From NCBI GenBank assembly GCA_024637035.1, contig JAGXFW010000004.1:124001-188000 (forward strand): DNA of 64,000 bases, read 5' to 3'. The stretch comes from Actinomycetes bacterium. Lineage in GTDB: Bacteria > Actinomycetota > Thermoleophilia > RBG-16-64-13. The notes under the pieces were generated by a model. That model searched no databases and was not told the DNA's origin. It worked only from the letters and a program-made list of their open reading frames with translations. A program made the translations under genes and the position numbers. Positions 1 to 8,334 of this stretch are shown here, in pieces (within the stretch, counting starts at the first letter, position 1; each line of letters begins with the position of its first letter).

Positions 1-311
1 CACGTTCTACCGCCACGCTCCACCCGAAGACCGATGCCGTCGCGTCGGCGCATGCGCTACCTTCGGCACATGTCACGCGTATTGTTCAACCTCCTCTGAT
101 CTTATGACCGCTCGCGGCGGTCGCGTGGCCCCGGAATGCGCCGCGGCGCCGTATGGGTGCCGACCCGCTACCGCTCCGCCGGTTGCGGGGTGCCTGCACG
201 CGGAGGACGCACCGCCGCCCCTGATGATCACGTTCTCGAGGCGGCCGGTGATCGCGCCGAAAGGGAGGCCGCGGCGGCGTCAAGCCGTTCGGATCTACTA
301 GGGAAGACCCA
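1..311. other. No recognisable gene
   Basis: I see no reading frame here that resembles a known protein. Short open stretches exist on both strands, but none has a convincing ribosome-binding site or protein-like composition. It may be the end of a gene starting left of the window or intergenic DNA before the minus-strand gene that ends at 312. Confidence 0.4.
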
Positions 312-814
312 CTAGCCGCGCCGTCGGAAGCTTCCGGCGAGCACCCGGTCGATGGTGTCCTGATGCTTGCCCGTGAAGATCTGGCCCCAGGAGCTGGCAG
401 CATCGTACGTGCCGGCTTCCGGGTCCACGAGGAACACGCTCTGCACGATGGCCCACTGGTTGTCCACGCGGGCGACATGCTGGGCCGGTTGGATGCCGCT
501 TCGGGCGAACCCAGGCGCCAGCACGACCACCTGGATGCCGATCGCCCACAGCACGGGCAGGAATCGGCACCGGCGGGCCACCTGCCCGCGAAGTCGCTTC
601 ACGTATGGGCGAAGTCGGCCGGAGTCGGTGCCTCCGCCAGGTCGACCACGACCACCGCCCTATTGGTGTTCCTCGTCTGCCGCTTGAGTGGGAGTATCCC
701 GCCGTCGATGGTCCGGGAGGCGTCGGGAACCTCGCGGTAGCCCTGATCCGTCAGCGCCGCGGTGAGTGATGCGGTCAGCGCCGCCGTCAGTCGCGGCAGG
801 AAGTCATCGGCCAT
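312..814 (-). pseudogene. Hypothetical protein gene split by a frameshift
   Basis: Two minus-strand frames join into one plausible protein of about 167 residues. The first part (814 down to about 599) begins MADDFLPRLTAAL and ends ADFAHT. The second part continues in another frame with VKRLRGQVARRCRFLPVLW and ends RVLAGSFRRRG. The join near 603 looks like a single missing base, since one added base would restore FAHYVKRLRG. No family is recognised. The middle has a hydrophobic strand-like segment (AIGIQVVVLAPG) and the N-terminus has an Ala/Leu/Thr repeat. The shift may be a real inactivating change or a sequencing or assembly error. Confidence 0.45.
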
Positions 815-868
815 CGGCGGGCCGCCCCAGTCGCCCCAGTCGAATGTTGTCCGGACCGCCCCGACACG

Positions 869-1306
869 CTACGCCAGCAGCCGAGAGCGCACCGCCAGCT
901 GTTCCGCCGCTTGGTGCAGGTGTTCGTCGCAGGTGATCAATTCGGCGCCCGTCTCGTGACACGCGGCCAGATGGAGAGCGTCCAGGGTATCGAGCGGTAC
1001 CGCACGCTTCAGGAGCCAGTCACGGGCGCGCCCGTACGCCAGCGCGGGCACCGGCGTCAGATCGAGTAGGCCGGCGCGCAGGTCTTCCAGGTAAGCGTTC
1101 TCGATGAGCAGCGCCTGTGGCTCGTCCAATTCGCCTATGCTCACCCAACGAGCGAGCGTCGCCGCCAATTCTGCCTCAGCCAGCCGGCTCACCTTCACCG
1201 GGCTCGACAGCGACTGCAAGAACTCCTCGACCGCCCTACTCGCCGGCTCTTCGCGGTAGTAGGGGAGGAGGGCGCTCGTGTCGAGGTAGTGCTCGGGTTC
1301 AGTCAT
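869..1306 (-). CDS. PIN-domain ribonuclease toxin (VapC-like)
   Basis: This 145-residue protein has the PIN-domain layout of VapC toxins, Mg2+-dependent RNases that cut specific RNAs when freed from their antitoxin. The N-terminal HYLDTSALLPYY supplies the first conserved Asp. Acidic residues follow in the middle, and LDALHLAACHETGAELITCDEH near residues 105-127 supplies the later conserved Asp pair and the typical 'D.lHla.A...g...lvT.D' signature. It overlaps the end of the upstream antitoxin-like gene by 8 bases, as expected for a co-translated pair. The family is clear; the RNA target is unknown. Confidence 0.88.
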   Translation of the reverse strand: MTEPEHYLDTSALLPYYREEPASRAVEEFLQSLSSPVKVSRLAEAELAATLARWVSIGELDEPQALLIENAYLEDLRAGLLDLTPVPALAYGRARDWLLKRAVPLDTLDALHLAACHETGAELITCDEHLHQAAEQLAVRSRLLA

Positions 1307-1580
1307 GTTCGCTCCTCATGTCGCCCGTCATGTCGCCCGTAGGGCCGCGATCCCTCATGTCGCGGATGGGTCGAAGGCTCGCCCGAGTGCTCGGGGGCAG
1401 GCTTCCGCGCAGTTCGACCCTGCTTGGGAAGGCGATCGTCCGGATCGGCCCCCCGGCCATCGCGACGAGTCGCGCTACCGGTATGCCGCGCCTGGTGATG
1501 ACCACTTCCTCGCCCGCTCCGGCCGCATCGAGGAGGCTGGTGATGTCCGCCCTCGCTTGGCGTATGCCAACCTCACGCAT
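1299..1580 (-). CDS. Phd/YefM-type antitoxin
   Basis: This 93-residue protein starts MREVGIRQARADITSLLDAA and continues GEEVVITRRGIPVARLV, the N-terminal DNA-binding fold of the Phd/YefM antitoxin family. These proteins bind their own promoter and neutralise the partner toxin through a flexible C-terminus, here a basic and acidic tail ending at residue 93. An in-frame start 14 residues further upstream is possible, but it would place coding sequence across the palindrome at 1600-1624, so the ATG at 1580 is preferred. It is the first gene of the pair with the PIN toxin and overlaps it by 8 bases. Confidence 0.85.
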   Translation of the reverse strand: MREVGIRQARADITSLLDAAGAGEEVVITRRGIPVARLVAMAGGPIRTIAFPSRVELRGSLPPSTRASLRPIRDMRDRGPTGDMTGDMRSEHD

Positions 1581-1599
1581 CGGTTCCCCCGTCCCTTTT

Positions 1600-1624
1600 A
1601 TGTGTACATAAGAAGTGTACACAT
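1600..1624 (-). promoter_or_regulatory. Palindromic operator of the VapBC-like pair
   Basis: A perfect 9-base inverted repeat, ATGTGTACA and TGTACACAT, is separated by the 7 bases TAAGAAG. It lies 20 to 44 bases before the preferred antitoxin start. Antitoxins of this family normally repress their own operon through such palindromes, so this is the likely autoregulatory site. The assignment is inferred from position and symmetry. Confidence 0.65.
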
Positions 1625-1692
1625 AAGAGAAGCCGAGCGCGAGAGTCTCGGAACCACTCCAGATTCGCCTGGACCCTGCCGATAGTCATCCC

Positions 1693-2928
1693 ATGATCGT
1701 CAAGGCGCCCGACAGCGACCGTTCAGCCGGCGTCACCGACGCTGCCGAGCCTCCCACCGAACAGGCCGTCGCTTCCCACCTTCGCCGCGCCTTCAAGACG
1801 GACCCGGATGTGTTCGTCTTCAACGACCTGACACTGTTCTTCGAAGGCGAGGTCGTGGAGATCGATCATCTCGTGCTCCATCGAGGAGGCATGGTGGTCA
1901 TCGAGAGCAGGAGTGTCACCGGGGAAGTCGTGGTGAACGCGCTGGCCGAGTGGACTCACTGGGCGGAGACACCTCTGGAAGGCGAACTGTCTCCCGCGCA
2001 GCGGGCGGGACGGCACGAAGCGGCGCTTCGGGCGGTCTTGGCCGCGAATTCGCAGCGCCTCAGGGATCGCGCCCGGACGGAGACCGAACAGGCTCGATCA
2101 GGTCTCGATTGGCCCATCGACATCCTCATCGTGGCGGGCGACGCGTGTCGCATCACGAGAGAGGTGGATGTACCGGAGCTCTGCCGGGTGGACCAGGTGA
2201 CCGGTGAGATCGACGCGATCATCGAGCGACGCACGCACGCCCACCGTTCCTTGGTGCATAGCGATGACGGCGCGCAGAGGCTCTCCCCGGCGGAGCTGGG
2301 GCGGCTGGTGCAGTGTCTCAGTTCGAGTCATGCAGCGGAGCAGCCACAAGACCCGGGATCTGTAGACGAGGAGATGCTCGATCCGCCGGAAAGCGCGACT
2401 GCGGCGGCACAAGGACCCGTCGCGTCGAGCCCGGGATCGACGGATCCGCGTGCGACAGCCGGGGCTCCCGAGTCGGCCGTCCCGCCCGAGCCTTGGTCGG
2501 CGGATGCTGAAGCGGACGTTGAGTCGCTCGCTTCGTGCGAAACTCAGGTGCACGTCATGGCGCCCGTGCCTTCAGCGGCGACCGCGGAAGGCCCACCTTC
2601 GGCCCCCTCCGAATCGCGCGAGGCTCCTGGGTTCGATCAACCGGTCGTCGCTGACCGGACCCTGAGGCGTCCGGCCCGTGAGGAGCCGCCGCCCTTCTGC
2701 GGAGACTGTGGCAGTCTCGAGGTGCATATGCGCTATGCGCGCACCAGCCACCCCTACTACTTCCGGTGCGACCGGTGCGGCGGCATCACGCCCGCCCGAT
2801 GGGAGTGCAGCGTCTGCGGTACCCCCGCCCGCATCGTCAAGCGGGGGAGCGACTTCTTCCGCGTGTGCAAGACCTGCAATACTAGCGAGTACTTCTTCAC
2901 GAACCCGAAGATCACCCGCACGGTCTGA
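1693..2928 (+). CDS. NERD-domain protein with C-terminal zinc ribbons
   Basis: This protein has 411 residues. Residues about 20-160 resemble the nuclease-related (NERD) domain: FVFNDLTLFFEGEVVEID is followed by HLVLHRGGMVVIESR, the conserved 'iDhlvl...g..viE.K' block, with Arg in place of the usual Lys. A long low-complexity acidic, Ala/Pro/Ser-rich linker (about 215-330) leads to Cys pairs near the C-terminus (CGDCG, CDRCGG, CSVCG, CKTCN) that form two predicted zinc ribbons. NERD proteins are thought to act on nucleic acids, but the substrate of this one is unknown. It stands alone between the toxin-antitoxin pair and hgcA. Confidence 0.75.
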   Translation: MIVKAPDSDRSAGVTDAAEPPTEQAVASHLRRAFKTDPDVFVFNDLTLFFEGEVVEIDHLVLHRGGMVVIESRSVTGEVVVNALAEWTHWAETPLEGELSPAQRAGRHEAALRAVLAANSQRLRDRARTETEQARSGLDWPIDILIVAGDACRITREVDVPELCRVDQVTGEIDAIIERRTHAHRSLVHSDDGAQRLSPAELGRLVQCLSSSHAAEQPQDPGSVDEEMLDPPESATAAAQGPVASSPGSTDPRATAGAPESAVPPEPWSADAEADVESLASCETQVHVMAPVPSAATAEGPPSAPSESREAPGFDQPVVADRTLRRPAREEPPPFCGDCGSLEVHMRYARTSHPYYFRCDRCGGITPARWECSVCGTPARIVKRGSDFFRVCKTCNTSEYFFTNPKITRTV

Positions 2929-3299
2929 CCTCCGCCTCCCGCGCCACCCTGCGAGCAGGCGTGTACCGCGGCTTCATCGAGACCGGGCTGCCCCTCGGAC
3001 CTACGCTGCGCGCTGTCGCCGAGGACGGCCAGCTCACCTATGTCGACGTGCAGATGAGGGGACAGAAGCCGCCGTACTCGAATTACGTGACGAGGTAGAT
3101 CCCTCGGCGTCGATCGCCTCCTGGGTCCCGCAGGAACCCCGGGCTTGCGGATAGTCGCTCTCGTGGCCCCGCTTGTGGTGGTATGCTCGAAGTGAGCGCC
3201 GCTCCGCACCGGCCATGTTCTCGCGCGCTGCATCAGGGCAGCGCGGCAGGCGCTAGACGGCGTCGCGTCGTCCCGTCGCATCCAGGCAGGCAGGATCGC
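2929..3299. other. Intergenic region upstream of hgcA
   Basis: This 371-base gap contains one protein-like remnant (annotated separately at 2961-3098) and the leader of hgcA. I found no clear sigma-70 promoter. A weak TATGCT at 3182-3187 has no convincing -35 partner at the normal distance. Confidence 0.4.
2961..3098 (+). pseudogene. Possible C-terminal gene remnant
   Basis: A frame that is open upstream of 2961 and ends at a TAG at 3096-3098 encodes a protein-like stretch reading VYRGFIETGLPLGP and, later, YVDVQMRGQKPPYSNYVTR. The composition is like real protein rather than a shadow frame. It is only about 46 residues from the GTG at 2961, and no family is recognised. It could be the surviving end of a decayed gene or a small unknown protein. 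Confidence 0.25.
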
Positions 3300-4301
3300 A
3301 TGGACTCAGCAGCCGTACCAAACGTATCGACTCGTCTCGGCCCGACCGACATCGTCGGCCGCTGGCGGGTCCGGCTGGGCTTCCGTCGCAGCGACTACCG
3401 GGTGGCTCCCGGCCTCTATCGCGTGGGTGTGCCCGGCTCCGATTCGCCGGTACTGGTCACGGCCAACTACAAACTCTCGTTCGACGCTCTGCGTTCGCGC
3501 CTCGAAGGGGTGGACGCCTGGTTGTTGGTGCTCGATACCAAGGGTGTCAACGTCTGGTGCGCGGCGGGTAGGGGCACCTTCGGCACCGACGAGCTGGTGC
3601 GGTGCATCGAGGCGACCGGATTGGCGGAGATGGTCGGTCACCGCACCGTGGTCGTGCCGCAGCTCGGCGCTTCCGGCGTGGCGGCGCACGAAGTGCGGCA
3701 CAGAAGCGGGTTCCGCGTGGTGTATGGGCCGGTGCGGGCGGCCGACCTGCCGGTCTTCCTCCGTTCGGGCATGCGGGCCACGCCCGAGATGCGCCGCGTC
3801 ACCTTCACGATGAAGGAGCGGCTGGCGGTCACCTGGGTTGAGATCGTGCGGGCGCTGCGCTTCGTCGTGCCTCCGGTGGGTCTCGCAGTCGTCGCGTCTG
3901 CGGTGCTGGACCGCACCGGTGTGGTGGAGGTTCCCTGGGGGTGGCTCCCGATGGCCGCACCGTTCGCCGCGGCACTCGTTGCCGGGTTGGTGCTTGTGCC
4001 GGCCTTGCTCCTCTGGATACCGGGGAGGGCCTTTTCGACGAAGGGGGCGGTTGTGGGAGCCGCGGCGTCCGCGGCGGCACTCCTCGCCGTGCACGGGCAG
4101 GCGAGTGCGGCTGTTTCGATCGCGGTGTTCCTGGCCGCCACTGCGCTCACCTCGTATGTGGCCATGAACTTCACCGGCTCTACGACGTTCACGTCGGCGT
4201 CGGGGGTGGAGAAGGAGATGCGTCGGGCCATACCGTTGCAGTCGGCGGCGCTGCTCGGGGCTGCACTCTTGATGATCGCGCACCTCGGGGGGGCGTTGTG
4301 A
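3300..4301 (+). CDS. hgcA: HgcA, corrinoid protein of mercury methylation
   Basis: HgcA transfers a methyl group from a corrinoid to Hg(II), with HgcB. The 333-residue product has the full architecture. The N-terminal corrinoid domain contains PVLVTANYKLSFDALR (50-65) and the cap-helix motif NVWCAAGRGTFGTDEL (84-99). Cys87 is the predicted lower cobalt ligand. The C-terminal part has five hydrophobic membrane segments (about 190-333) and the conserved loop MNFTGSTTFTSASGVEKE. The usual motif is N(V/I)WCA(A/G)GK, so Lys is replaced by Arg91. The ATG at 3300 is chosen because homology to the family begins there (VSTRLGPTD); an in-frame ATG at 3183 would add 39 unlikely residues. It overlaps hgcB by 4 bases. 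Confidence 0.93.
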   Translation: MDSAAVPNVSTRLGPTDIVGRWRVRLGFRRSDYRVAPGLYRVGVPGSDSPVLVTANYKLSFDALRSRLEGVDAWLLVLDTKGVNVWCAAGRGTFGTDELVRCIEATGLAEMVGHRTVVVPQLGASGVAAHEVRHRSGFRVVYGPVRAADLPVFLRSGMRATPEMRRVTFTMKERLAVTWVEIVRALRFVVPPVGLAVVASAVLDRTGVVEVPWGWLPMAAPFAAALVAGLVLVPALLLWIPGRAFSTKGAVVGAAASAAALLAVHGQASAAVSIAVFLAATALTSYVAMNFTGSTTFTSASGVEKEMRRAIPLQSAALLGAALLMIAHLGGAL

Positions 4302-4657
4302 GCGGCGGCCTTGTCTACCTGCCCGGGGTGGCGACCCTGGTCTTCGACCGCGCCAAGTGCACCGGGTGCGGCATGTGCCTGACCGTGTGCCCTCACGCGG
4401 TCTTCGAGCAGGTGTCCCGGGCGGTCGAGGTGCGGGAGCTCGACCGCTGCATCGAGTGCGGTGCCTGCGCGCGCAACTGCCCCGAGGGCGCCATCGAGGT
4501 GGACCCGGGGACCGGGTGTGCTCTCGCTATCCTCAAGGGTTGGCTCTCTCGAGGCTCCCAGGGTTCATGTGGTCCGAGCGTCGTCGACGATGCCGGCTGC
4601 TCTTCGAGTGCCGTCCCTGGGGGAAGGAGCCCCGCCGCCGGGGGGAAGCCCTGCTGA
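4298..4657 (+). CDS. hgcB: HgcB, ferredoxin partner of HgcA
   Basis: The GTG start overlaps the hgcA stop (GTGA), indicating translational coupling. The 119-residue protein carries two [4Fe-4S] motifs, C21-C24-C27-C31 and C51-C54-C57-C61. The second reads CIECGACARNCPEGAI, the HgcB signature. Cys74 in PGTGCALAI matches the extra conserved Cys of HgcB. HgcB is thought to reduce the HgcA corrinoid and may pass Hg(II) through its Cys residues. The C-terminal tail is longer than usual and contains C91, a Cys in AGCSSS, and a terminal Cys119 instead of the usual adjacent Cys pair. No other ferredoxin family fits as well next to hgcA. Confidence 0.92.
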   Translation: MSGGLVYLPGVATLVFDRAKCTGCGMCLTVCPHAVFEQVSRAVEVRELDRCIECGACARNCPEGAIEVDPGTGCALAILKGWLSRGSQGSCGPSVVDDAGCSSSAVPGGRSPAAGGKPC

Positions 4658-4666
4658 GACTAAGCC

Positions 4667-4685
4667 GCGGGGGCGTGCCCCCCGC
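4667..4685 (+). terminator. GC-rich hairpin after hgcB
   Basis: GCGGGGG and CCCCCGC form a perfect 7-base stem with a 5-base loop, 10 bases after the hgcB stop. It has no run of T, so termination is inferred from position between the end of hgcB and the convergent ABC permease gene. Confidence 0.45.
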
Positions 4686-4726
4686 CCGGAACACCGATCA
4701 ACACCCGCCCGCTGTGGATCCGCCGG

Positions 4727-6019
4727 CTACCTGAAAGCCCTGATCACCGCGCGTACGCTCATCCGTCGTCCGTACATCAAGATACCGGCTCTGAAGACCT
4801 TGGCCGCCACCCACACGAGGGCGAGGATGGTGGTGAGGCTCACGACACACGTCACCACGATCTGCCAAGCAGGCGGATCCCCAAGGGCGATGCGCACGAA
4901 CATGATCATCGGGCTCGTCAGAGGGGCCATGCTGAGAAGGACGGCGCCCGCGGATTCGGGGTTGTCCATGGAGTAGATGGCCATGAACAGCACCACCACC
5001 AGTGCCATGGTGATGGGTCCGGTGATCTGCCCGGCATCCTCCGTGCGGCTCACCAAAGAACCACCCGCCGCGAACAGGCCCGCGAATGAGAAGAAGCCGA
5101 GGGTGAACAGCCCGAAGAAGGCCACGAGCAGCCAAGGATCGATGGCGGCGAACTTCAGACTCACCGGTCCCACCTGCAACCCCGAGAGCGCCCCCCGGGC
5201 GGCCAGAAGACCGAAACCCGCCGCGACCCACACCCCGTACTGGGTGAGGGCGGCCAGGCCCAATCCAAGGACTTTGCCGATCATCAATTGGAAGGGCCGC
5301 ACCGTCGAGACGATGATCTCCACCACCCGGGTGCTCTTCTCCTCGATCACTCCCATGGCCACGTACTGGCCGTAGATGATGAGAGTCATGTAGAAGAGGA
5401 GCACGAGAACGTACGTGAGCCCCCACGACTCGCCCGCCTGTTCACCCTCCACTCGCCCGATGTCGACCACCTCCGTGTCCAGCACGACCGGCCGGAACAA
5501 TTCCAAAGCCTCGGGTCCACCGATGCCCCGCTTCTCAAGGTCGAGGAAGGTACGGGCGCCCGAGAGGGCCGAGGTCAGCCGGGAGCGCTCGGCGAGGCCA
5601 AGCGCCTCGAGGGTGGTGAGCTTGAACTTTGGTCGACCGTCGATCTCTGTGATGAGTAAACCGTCGGCCTCATAGATGAGCAGGAATCCGTCGACGGTTC
5701 CCGCCGTGACTTGGGCCAGCATGCCCGCGCGGTCGGCCGAAGCCCGTTCCAGCGCGTAGCGCGGCTCGCCGCTGGCGAGTGTCTCCACCAGGTCGGCTTG
5801 GAGTCGTTCCAGATAGCCGGACGTGGCGCCCGCTTGGGCGACGGTCTCGTCGAGCACCGCGATGCGCACCTGCCGTCCGCCGAACACCGTCTCGGCGATG
5901 GTGGGCGCGAAGTTCAGCCCCACGATCGCGATCAAGCCGAACACGGTGGCGATGATCCAGCCCTTGCTCCGCACACGCGTACGGTACTCGCGCTCGACGA
6001 TCAAACGGACGACGTTCAT
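4727..6019 (-). CDS. ABC-2 type exporter permease, NatB-like
   Basis: The 430-residue membrane protein starts MNVVRLIVEREYRTRVRSKGW and has a single N-terminal membrane helix (about 22-42). A large extracytoplasmic region (about 45-190) follows, then five or six membrane helices beginning near LTYVLVLLFYMTLIIYG. This topology is typical of NatB/YhaP permeases. The sequence VIEEKSTRVVEIIVSTVRP is the conserved coupling segment of that family. It overlaps the ATPase gene by 4 bases, so the two form one exporter. Sodium efflux or peptide or antibiotic export are both known in the family; the substrate here is not evident. Confidence 0.88.
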   Translation of the reverse strand: MNVVRLIVEREYRTRVRSKGWIIATVFGLIAIVGLNFAPTIAETVFGGRQVRIAVLDETVAQAGATSGYLERLQADLVETLASGEPRYALERASADRAGMLAQVTAGTVDGFLLIYEADGLLITEIDGRPKFKLTTLEALGLAERSRLTSALSGARTFLDLEKRGIGGPEALELFRPVVLDTEVVDIGRVEGEQAGESWGLTYVLVLLFYMTLIIYGQYVAMGVIEEKSTRVVEIIVSTVRPFQLMIGKVLGLGLAALTQYGVWVAAGFGLLAARGALSGLQVGPVSLKFAAIDPWLLVAFFGLFTLGFFSFAGLFAAGGSLVSRTEDAGQITGPITMALVVVLFMAIYSMDNPESAGAVLLSMAPLTSPMIMFVRIALGDPPAWQIVVTCVVSLTTILALVWVAAKVFRAGILMYGRRMSVRAVIRAFR

Positions 6020-7053
6020 TCGGCCCCCGTCCGGTCGGCGGACTCAACACCACCGGCAGCCCCCGGTTCGCGGGTGTTTCCCATCCCGTCGGCCCCCGCT
6101 TTGTGGGCGGCCCCCGCTTCGTCGGCGGCCCCCGCTTCGTCGGCCGTGGCCTCGATGAAGATCTCCTGGAGCGAGGGGCGCTCGATGGCGAAGTACTCCA
6201 CGGTCTCGCGGGAGGCCAGCACCTGCAGTACCAGTTGTGGGTCGGCGCCCACGCGCAGCGAGAAGCGGGCGTAGTCGCGCCCGGGTTCTTCCGGGTCTAG
6301 GGGTAGGCCCCCGATGTCGGGCGGAGTCCGGGAGGCGGTTCGCACGTGCACGATCCTGCGGGCCGCCGCGTCGCGGATCGCCTCGAGGTTGCCCGAGAGC
6401 CGCAACTGTCCGCGCGCGATGATGGCCACCTCTTCGCAGAGGCCCTCCACCTGTTCCAGGCGGTGGCTCGAATAGAGGACTGTCTTGCCCCGGTCACGGA
6501 GGTCCCGCAGGGCCGCTTCGAGCAGTTCGGAGTTCAGAGGGTCGAGGCCGCTGAAGGGCTCGTCGAGCAGCGCGAGGTCGGGGTCGTGGACGAGCGCAGC
6601 GAGCACCTGCACCTTCTGTTGGTTCCCCCGACTGAGCTCGTCGAGGCGGCTGTCCTTGCGGTCGGCGATGCCGAATCGCTCGAGCCAGCGCTCGGCGGCG
6701 GCCGCGGCTTCGTCGCGAGGCATGCCGTAGAGGCGGGCAAAGAAGACGAGCTGGTCGAGCACCTTCATCTTGGGGTAGAGGCCGCGTTCCTCCGGCAGGT
6801 ACCCAAAGCGGCGACGGGTCTGGTCGTCCACCGGCCGCCCACGCCACCTCACCGTGCCGGTATCGGGCCGCAGGATATCCAGGATCACGCGCATGGTCGT
6901 GGTCTTCCCGGCGCCGTTCGGGCCGAGGAAGCCGAAGATGAGGCCTTCAGGGACGGTCAGGCTCAGTTCAGAGACGGCCTTCACGCCCTCGAAGGCTTTG
7001 CTCACGCCGTCGAGTGTCAGTCCGGTGGTGGCTCCCGATTCTGCGGGGGTCAC
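6016..7053 (-). CDS. ABC transporter ATPase, NatA-like
   Basis: The protein has Walker A GPNGAGKTTTMR, the signature LSRGNQQKV, Walker B DPDLALLDEPFSGLDP and an H-loop in YSSHRLEQVE. The C-terminal accessory domain is of the NatA/DUF4162 kind. The preferred start is the GTG at 7053, preceded by AGAGGAA about 11 bases upstream, giving 345 residues; a longer frame reaches 7197. A short Ala/Gly/Asp-rich repeat (ADEAGAADEAGAAHKAGA) sits near the C-terminus. It is the first gene of the two-gene exporter operon with the permease and diverges from the next ABC system. Confidence 0.9.
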   Translation of the reverse strand: MTPAESGATTGLTLDGVSKAFEGVKAVSELSLTVPEGLIFGFLGPNGAGKTTTMRVILDILRPDTGTVRWRGRPVDDQTRRRFGYLPEERGLYPKMKVLDQLVFFARLYGMPRDEAAAAAERWLERFGIADRKDSRLDELSRGNQQKVQVLAALVHDPDLALLDEPFSGLDPLNSELLEAALRDLRDRGKTVLYSSHRLEQVEGLCEEVAIIARGQLRLSGNLEAIRDAAARRIVHVRTASRTPPDIGGLPLDPEEPGRDYARFSLRVGADPQLVLQVLASRETVEYFAIERPSLQEIFIEATADEAGAADEAGAAHKAGADGMGNTREPGAAGGVESADRTGAE

Positions 7054-7262
7054 GTCTGTGGCGTTCCTCTCAGTTGGCGTCGCGACTACCTCAAAATCTA
7101 TCAGAAGGGCAGTGGGATCGGTCGCTGATGGGGCCCTTGTGTGTCCCGGGTGCGGATCCGTCGATGCCTGTCGGCGCGCCGCTCGGGGTATCATCACGAA
7201 TCATCGGGACACCGGTAGTTCTGGACGGTGAGGGCCCGTCACACGAGATAGTGGAGGGTGGA

Positions 7263-8327
7263 TTGAGAGCCTACGACGGACCGGCCATCGAGACCGAGGG
7301 GCTGGTGAAGATATACCGCGGAGGCACTCGTGCACTCGACGATGTGAGTCTTGAAGTGGCTCCGGGGGAGCTGTTCGGGCTGCTCGGGCCGAACGGGGCC
7401 GGAAAGACGACTGCGATCCGCGTCCTCGCGACTCTTCTGCGTGCGACGGCTGGCACGGCACGGGTGGTCGGTCTGGACGTGGTCACCCAGGCGGTCGAAG
7501 TGCGTCGGCGCCTCGGCCTAGCGATGCAGAACCCCACCCTCGACGCCTTCAGCACCGGTCGTGAGACGCTCGAGCTGGCCGGCCGGCTGCAGGGGATGGC
7601 CGCGGCCGCCGTACGGCGCCGCTCCGACGAGCTCCTTGAGCTGATGGGGCTCTCGTCGGTGGCTAAGAAGCTCGCCGGCACGTACTCGGGTGGCATGAAG
7701 CGGCGCCTCGACGTGGCCGCTGCGCTGGTGCATTGCCCCGAACTCCTGATCCTTGACGAGCCCACCGAGGGCCTTGACCCTCAGAGTCGCACGGCGCTCT
7801 GGGAGGAACTCGAGCGCATCAACGCCTCTGGTACGACCATGCTCCTCACCACCCACTACATGGAGGAGGCCGACCGCCTGTGCTCGCGGGTGGCGATCAT
7901 CGACTACGGCCGGATCGTGGTCGACGGAGCACCGGGTGCTCTCAAACAGGGCATCGGTGCCGACACCGTGGTTCTGCAGATCGAGTCCGACGGTGCGGCG
8001 GATCTGGGGGTCGTCGCCGAACCCGCCGGTGCGAACAGCGACGGAGCCGGGGCCGGCGCGCCGTCGGACCCGGTGGTGCTCGTCCGTCGGCTCCTCGAGG
8101 GGATGGTGGCGCCCGGAGCAGTGATCGCCCACCCGGTCGGTGTCAGCCTGGCCGTGCCCAACGCCAATGCGGCCGTTCCCGCGCTGCTGAGACGCCTGGA
8201 GAGCGACGGTCTGCGGGTGACGGGTCTTCAGGTGACTCAGCCGACCTTGGACGACGTGTTCATGAAGTACACCGGGCGGCGCATACGTGAGGAAGCCGCC
8301 GACCAACCACTCCTCCTGGGGTGGTGA
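7263..8327 (+). CDS. ABC transporter ATPase, DrrA-like
   Basis: This ATPase drives the export system completed by the next gene. It carries Walker A GPNGAGKTTAIR, signature YSGGMKRRLD, Walker B ELLILDEPTEGLDP and H-loop TTHYMEEADRL. Its C-terminal region matches daunorubicin-resistance type (DrrA) ATPases. The TTG at 7263 is chosen because GGAGG lies 5 bases before it; a GTG four codons upstream is the alternative. The product has 354 residues. An Ala/Gly-rich insertion sits near residues 245-270. The substrate cannot be predicted. Confidence 0.88.
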   Translation: MRAYDGPAIETEGLVKIYRGGTRALDDVSLEVAPGELFGLLGPNGAGKTTAIRVLATLLRATAGTARVVGLDVVTQAVEVRRRLGLAMQNPTLDAFSTGRETLELAGRLQGMAAAAVRRRSDELLELMGLSSVAKKLAGTYSGGMKRRLDVAAALVHCPELLILDEPTEGLDPQSRTALWEELERINASGTTMLLTTHYMEEADRLCSRVAIIDYGRIVVDGAPGALKQGIGADTVVLQIESDGAADLGVVAEPAGANSDGAGAGAPSDPVVLVRRLLEGMVAPGAVIAHPVGVSLAVPNANAAVPALLRRLESDGLRVTGLQVTQPTLDDVFMKYTGRRIREEAADQPLLLGW

Positions 8328-8334
8328 ATCGGCC

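Noticed and set aside
86-478. Minus-strand 130-codon frame near the window start
   Set aside because: It overlaps the more protein-like frameshifted frame at 312-814 and has the Arg/Pro/Ser composition of a shadow frame.
3300-4301. Reading hgcA as the corrinoid subunit of CO dehydrogenase/acetyl-CoA synthase
   Set aside because: It has the HgcA-specific NVWCAAG cap helix, a C-terminal membrane domain and an adjacent HgcB, and no CODH/ACS genes are nearby.
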